Both the position numbers and the translations under genes were made by a program. 14,410 nucleotides of DNA from Candidatus Roizmanbacteria bacterium (GTDB lineage: Bacteria > Patescibacteriota > Microgenomatia > UBA1406 > GWC2-37-13), in contig JANLIS010000050.1 in the NCBI GenBank assembly GCA_024653985.1, positions 1-14,410 on the forward strand, written 5' to 3'. Shown one piece after another: positions 13,153 through 14,410 of this stretch. A model generated the notes under the pieces. The model was given only the letters and a program-made list of their open reading frames with translations, did no database searches and was not told the DNA's origin. Numbering within the stretch: the first letter of the stretch is position 1; each line of letters opens with the position of its first letter.

Positions 13153-14070
13153 ATGAAAAATAAACTGCGAACATATTTTTACGCTCTCCGAATTAATCAA
13201 TGGTTGAAGAACTTTGTTATTTTTACGGCAATCATTTTTTCCGGTCAACTTTTTCACTGGGATCTGTTATTAAAAGCCTCCAACGCTTTTATTATTTTCT
13301 GTCTACTTTCCTCAACTTCATATGTTCTGAATGACATCATTGACTATCCTTATGACAAACAACATCCGGTAAAAAAGAACCGTCCGGTCGCGTCAGGTGA
13401 CCTGTCTTTACCTGAGGCAACTTTCATTGTTTTTGTTTTAAGTTTGGTTTCATTAATATTGGCTTTGTTTTTTTCTTTACCATTTTTTTTCTTAAGTTTG
13501 TTTTTTATTCTCCTTCATTTTTTTTATTCTTTCACTTTAAAAAAACAGCCTGTTGTTGATATTTTTACGATCTCATTTTCTTTCATGATCAGAACCTTTG
13601 CTGGTGAGATAGCCACCGGATACCATATTCCGATCTGGCTTCTTCTAACAATATTTTTCGGTTCTCTTTTTATGGCTTCAGTCAAACGTCATGCCGAACT
13701 GGTTTCGCATGGAGTAAAGGCCCGTCTATCGCTCTATCGTTATAATGAGCATTTTCTTGATTTTCTAACCTATACGTTTGGAACCGCAACAATTATTGCA
13801 TACTCCACATACACTTATGTTGAAAAGCCCCCACAGATAGAAACGGTTGTTTCTAAATTTTTCAATTTGACGTTCCCGGGATTTGAAGCAAGAAAATGGT
13901 TGATGATCACTATTCCATTGGTCGTTTACGGAGTTGCCCGTTATGCCCAACTGTTATACGAAAAGGCAGAAGGAGAACGACCCGAAAGAACAATTACTTC
14001 AGACATTCCTTTGATCGTGACGATCGCTCTTTGGGGGATCATTGTTATTAGCTTGATCTATCTTTTGTAG
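13153..14070 (+). CDS. UbiA-family prenyltransferase, decaprenyl-phosphate phosphoribosyltransferase-like
   Basis: A protein of 305 residues from the ATG at 13153; an ATG at 13135 is in frame but lies on top of the TATAAT. About eight or nine membrane helices. The first aspartate motif is NDIIDYPYDKQHPVKKNRPVA (60-80), with D61, D64 and D68 for Mg-diphosphate binding; the second lies around KKQPVVDIFT. The KRHAEL segment and the N-terminal LRINQWLKNFVIF fit the Rv3806c-type enzyme that joins PRPP to decaprenyl phosphate, the first step to decaprenyl-phospho-arabinose; other UbiA roles are possible. The last codons and the TAG stop lie within the RAYT flank repeat (14064-14088). Confidence 0.88.
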   Translation: MKNKLRTYFYALRINQWLKNFVIFTAIIFSGQLFHWDLLLKASNAFIIFCLLSSTSYVLNDIIDYPYDKQHPVKKNRPVASGDLSLPEATFIVFVLSLVSLILALFFSLPFFFLSLFFILLHFFYSFTLKKQPVVDIFTISFSFMIRTFAGEIATGYHIPIWLLLTIFFGSLFMASVKRHAELVSHGVKARLSLYRYNEHFLDFLTYTFGTATIIAYSTYTYVEKPPQIETVVSKFFNLTFPGFEARKWLMITIPLVVYGVARYAQLLYEKAEGERPERTITSDIPLIVTIALWGIIVISLIYLL

Positions 14071-14088
14071 GTTATAAGCGGTTGACAA
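14064..14088 (+). repeat. RAYT upstream flank repeat, copy 2
   Basis: Matches the minus strand of 2261-2237 at 24 of 25 positions (only 14083 differs, T against G). It begins inside the last codons of the UbiA gene and supplies its stop. With the REP at 14124-14148 it forms an 85-bp element without a transposase gene. Confidence 0.8.
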
Positions 14089-14110
14089 AAAAAATAATAG
14101 TTTATAAAGT
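14082..14110 (+). promoter_or_regulatory. Candidate recA promoter inside the repeat
   Basis: A perfect -35 TTGACA (14082-14087) is formed by the one base that differs from the RAYT copy. The -10 is either TATAAA (14103-14108, 15-nt spacer) or TAAAGT (14105-14110, 17-nt spacer); neither is ideal. No LexA-box-like palindrome is visible. Confidence 0.45.
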
Positions 14111-14123
14111 TATTAAATTAAAT

Positions 14124-14148
14124 TGTAGGGGTCTGATTTATCAGACCC
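14124..14148 (+). repeat. REP element 3, in the recA leader region
   Basis: TGTAG, then GGGTCTGAT, loop TT, ATCAGACCC: the same design as the two REPs in the RAYT gene, with a compensated T-A to C-G change in the stem. It ends 26 nt before the recA ATG, so it would be transcribed as a leader hairpin if the promoter at 14082 is used. Confidence 0.85.
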
Positions 14149-14174
14149 GTGCATAAAATTATTATTAAATAAAT

Positions 14175-14410
14175 ATGAAAAGCCAGGATTCAGAAAGAAA
14201 ACAAGCAGTTACCACAGCAATTGATGCGATCCAAAAACAGTTTGGACGGGGATCAATTATGAGATTAGGGCAGGGAACGGTCGTTCCGGTAGATGTTATT
14301 TCAACCGGAATCCCAACTCTTGATACTGCCCTTGGTGTTGGTGGAATTCCAAAAGGTAGGATCGTTGAAATATTTGGACCGGAAGCTGCCGGAAAAACCA
14401 CTGTTTGTTT
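14175..14410 (+). CDS. recA: Recombinase RecA (N-terminal part, cut by window edge)
   Basis: 78 codons from the ATG at 14175, open at the right edge; full RecA is about 350 residues. The N-terminal helix [18 protein letters not shown] (15-32), the [24 protein letters not shown] segment (39-62) and Walker A GPEAAGKT (68-75) identify it; GPEAAGKT replaces the usual GPESSGKT but keeps the lysine and threonine. RecA forms filaments on single-stranded DNA for homologous recombination and, in competent cells, integrates imported DNA. It follows a REP-bearing mobile element. No Shine-Dalgarno is visible; TATTAA (14163-14168) 6 nt before the ATG is a weak leaderless -10 candidate. Confidence 0.96.
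   Translation, partial: MKSQDSERKQAVTTAIDAIQKQFGRGSIMRLGQGTVVPVDVISTGIPTLDTALGVGGIPKGRIVEIFGPEAAGKTTVC

Noticed and set aside
14165..14401. Minus-strand open frame at the right edge
   Set aside because: It is antisense to recA.
1..14410. CRISPR arrays, tRNA or rRNA genes, and a prophage
   Set aside because: I found no regularly spaced repeats, no cloverleaf-like segments with the expected conserved T-loop, and no phage structural or integrase genes.

Overview
The window is AT-rich chromosomal DNA whose gene content suggests an ultrasmall bacterium of the Candidate Phyla Radiation (Patescibacteria), possibly Microgenomates. The reasons are compact divergent gene pairs, almost no Shine-Dalgarno sequences, a B12-dependent class II ribonucleotide reductase with salvage functions, lone competence genes (comM/yifB, comF), a decaprenyl-phosphate phosphoribosyltransferase-like UbiA protein, and RAYT/REP mobile repeats. 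The phylum is inferred; no rRNA or other decisive marker is present. TGA acts as a stop (for example at the end of 1413-1643), so the Gracilibacteria/Absconditabacteria code is not in use.

Layout. 1-2208 (minus strand): a yifB/comM ATPase cut by the left edge, a small PUR-type (DUF3276-like) nucleic-acid-binding protein, and a REP-associated tyrosine transposase (RAYT) directly upstream of it. 2209-4084: thioredoxin, an unrecognised acidic protein that shares a tiny divergent promoter with a Nudix hydrolase, a dRS3-like palindrome, an orphan HigA-like regulator with its own operator, and a short decayed copy of the Nudix C-terminus. 4067-8301 (minus strand): nrdR, nrdJ, a PduO-type cobalamin adenosyltransferase, a DUF6580-like membrane protein and a small Cys/His-containing ORF. 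This reads as a deoxyribonucleotide and vitamin B12 locus. 8490-12097 (plus strand): comF, an AI-2E-type permease, an FAD-dependent amine-oxidase-like protein and an RBBP9/YdeN-like serine hydrolase. 12094-13110 (minus): bifunctional phosphoglucose/phosphomannose isomerase. 13153-14070 (plus): the UbiA-family prenyltransferase. From 14175: the start of recA, cut by the right edge.

How the genes fit together. NrdJ needs adenosylcobalamin, the adenosyltransferase makes it, DUF6580 is a candidate importer, NrdR is the expected repressor (NrdR-box-like sites lie at its own start), and thioredoxin could reduce NrdJ. ComM, ComF and RecA all belong to the natural-transformation pathway. The isomerase, UbiA protein and FAD enzyme may serve sugar and polyprenyl-linked envelope synthesis.

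The most unusual structure is the RAYT/REP system. The RAYT gene carries two inverted REP hairpins inside its own coding region, and a third REP plus a 24/25 copy of the RAYT upstream flank sits between ubiA and recA. The stems differ by compensatory changes. A second theme is predicted leaderless transcription: many genes have a -10 hexamer 6-12 nt before the ATG, and the only strong Shine-Dalgarno is the one behind the RAYT. A third is a 45-nt relic of the Nudix gene tail beyond the HTH gene, which implies a lost tandem paralogue.
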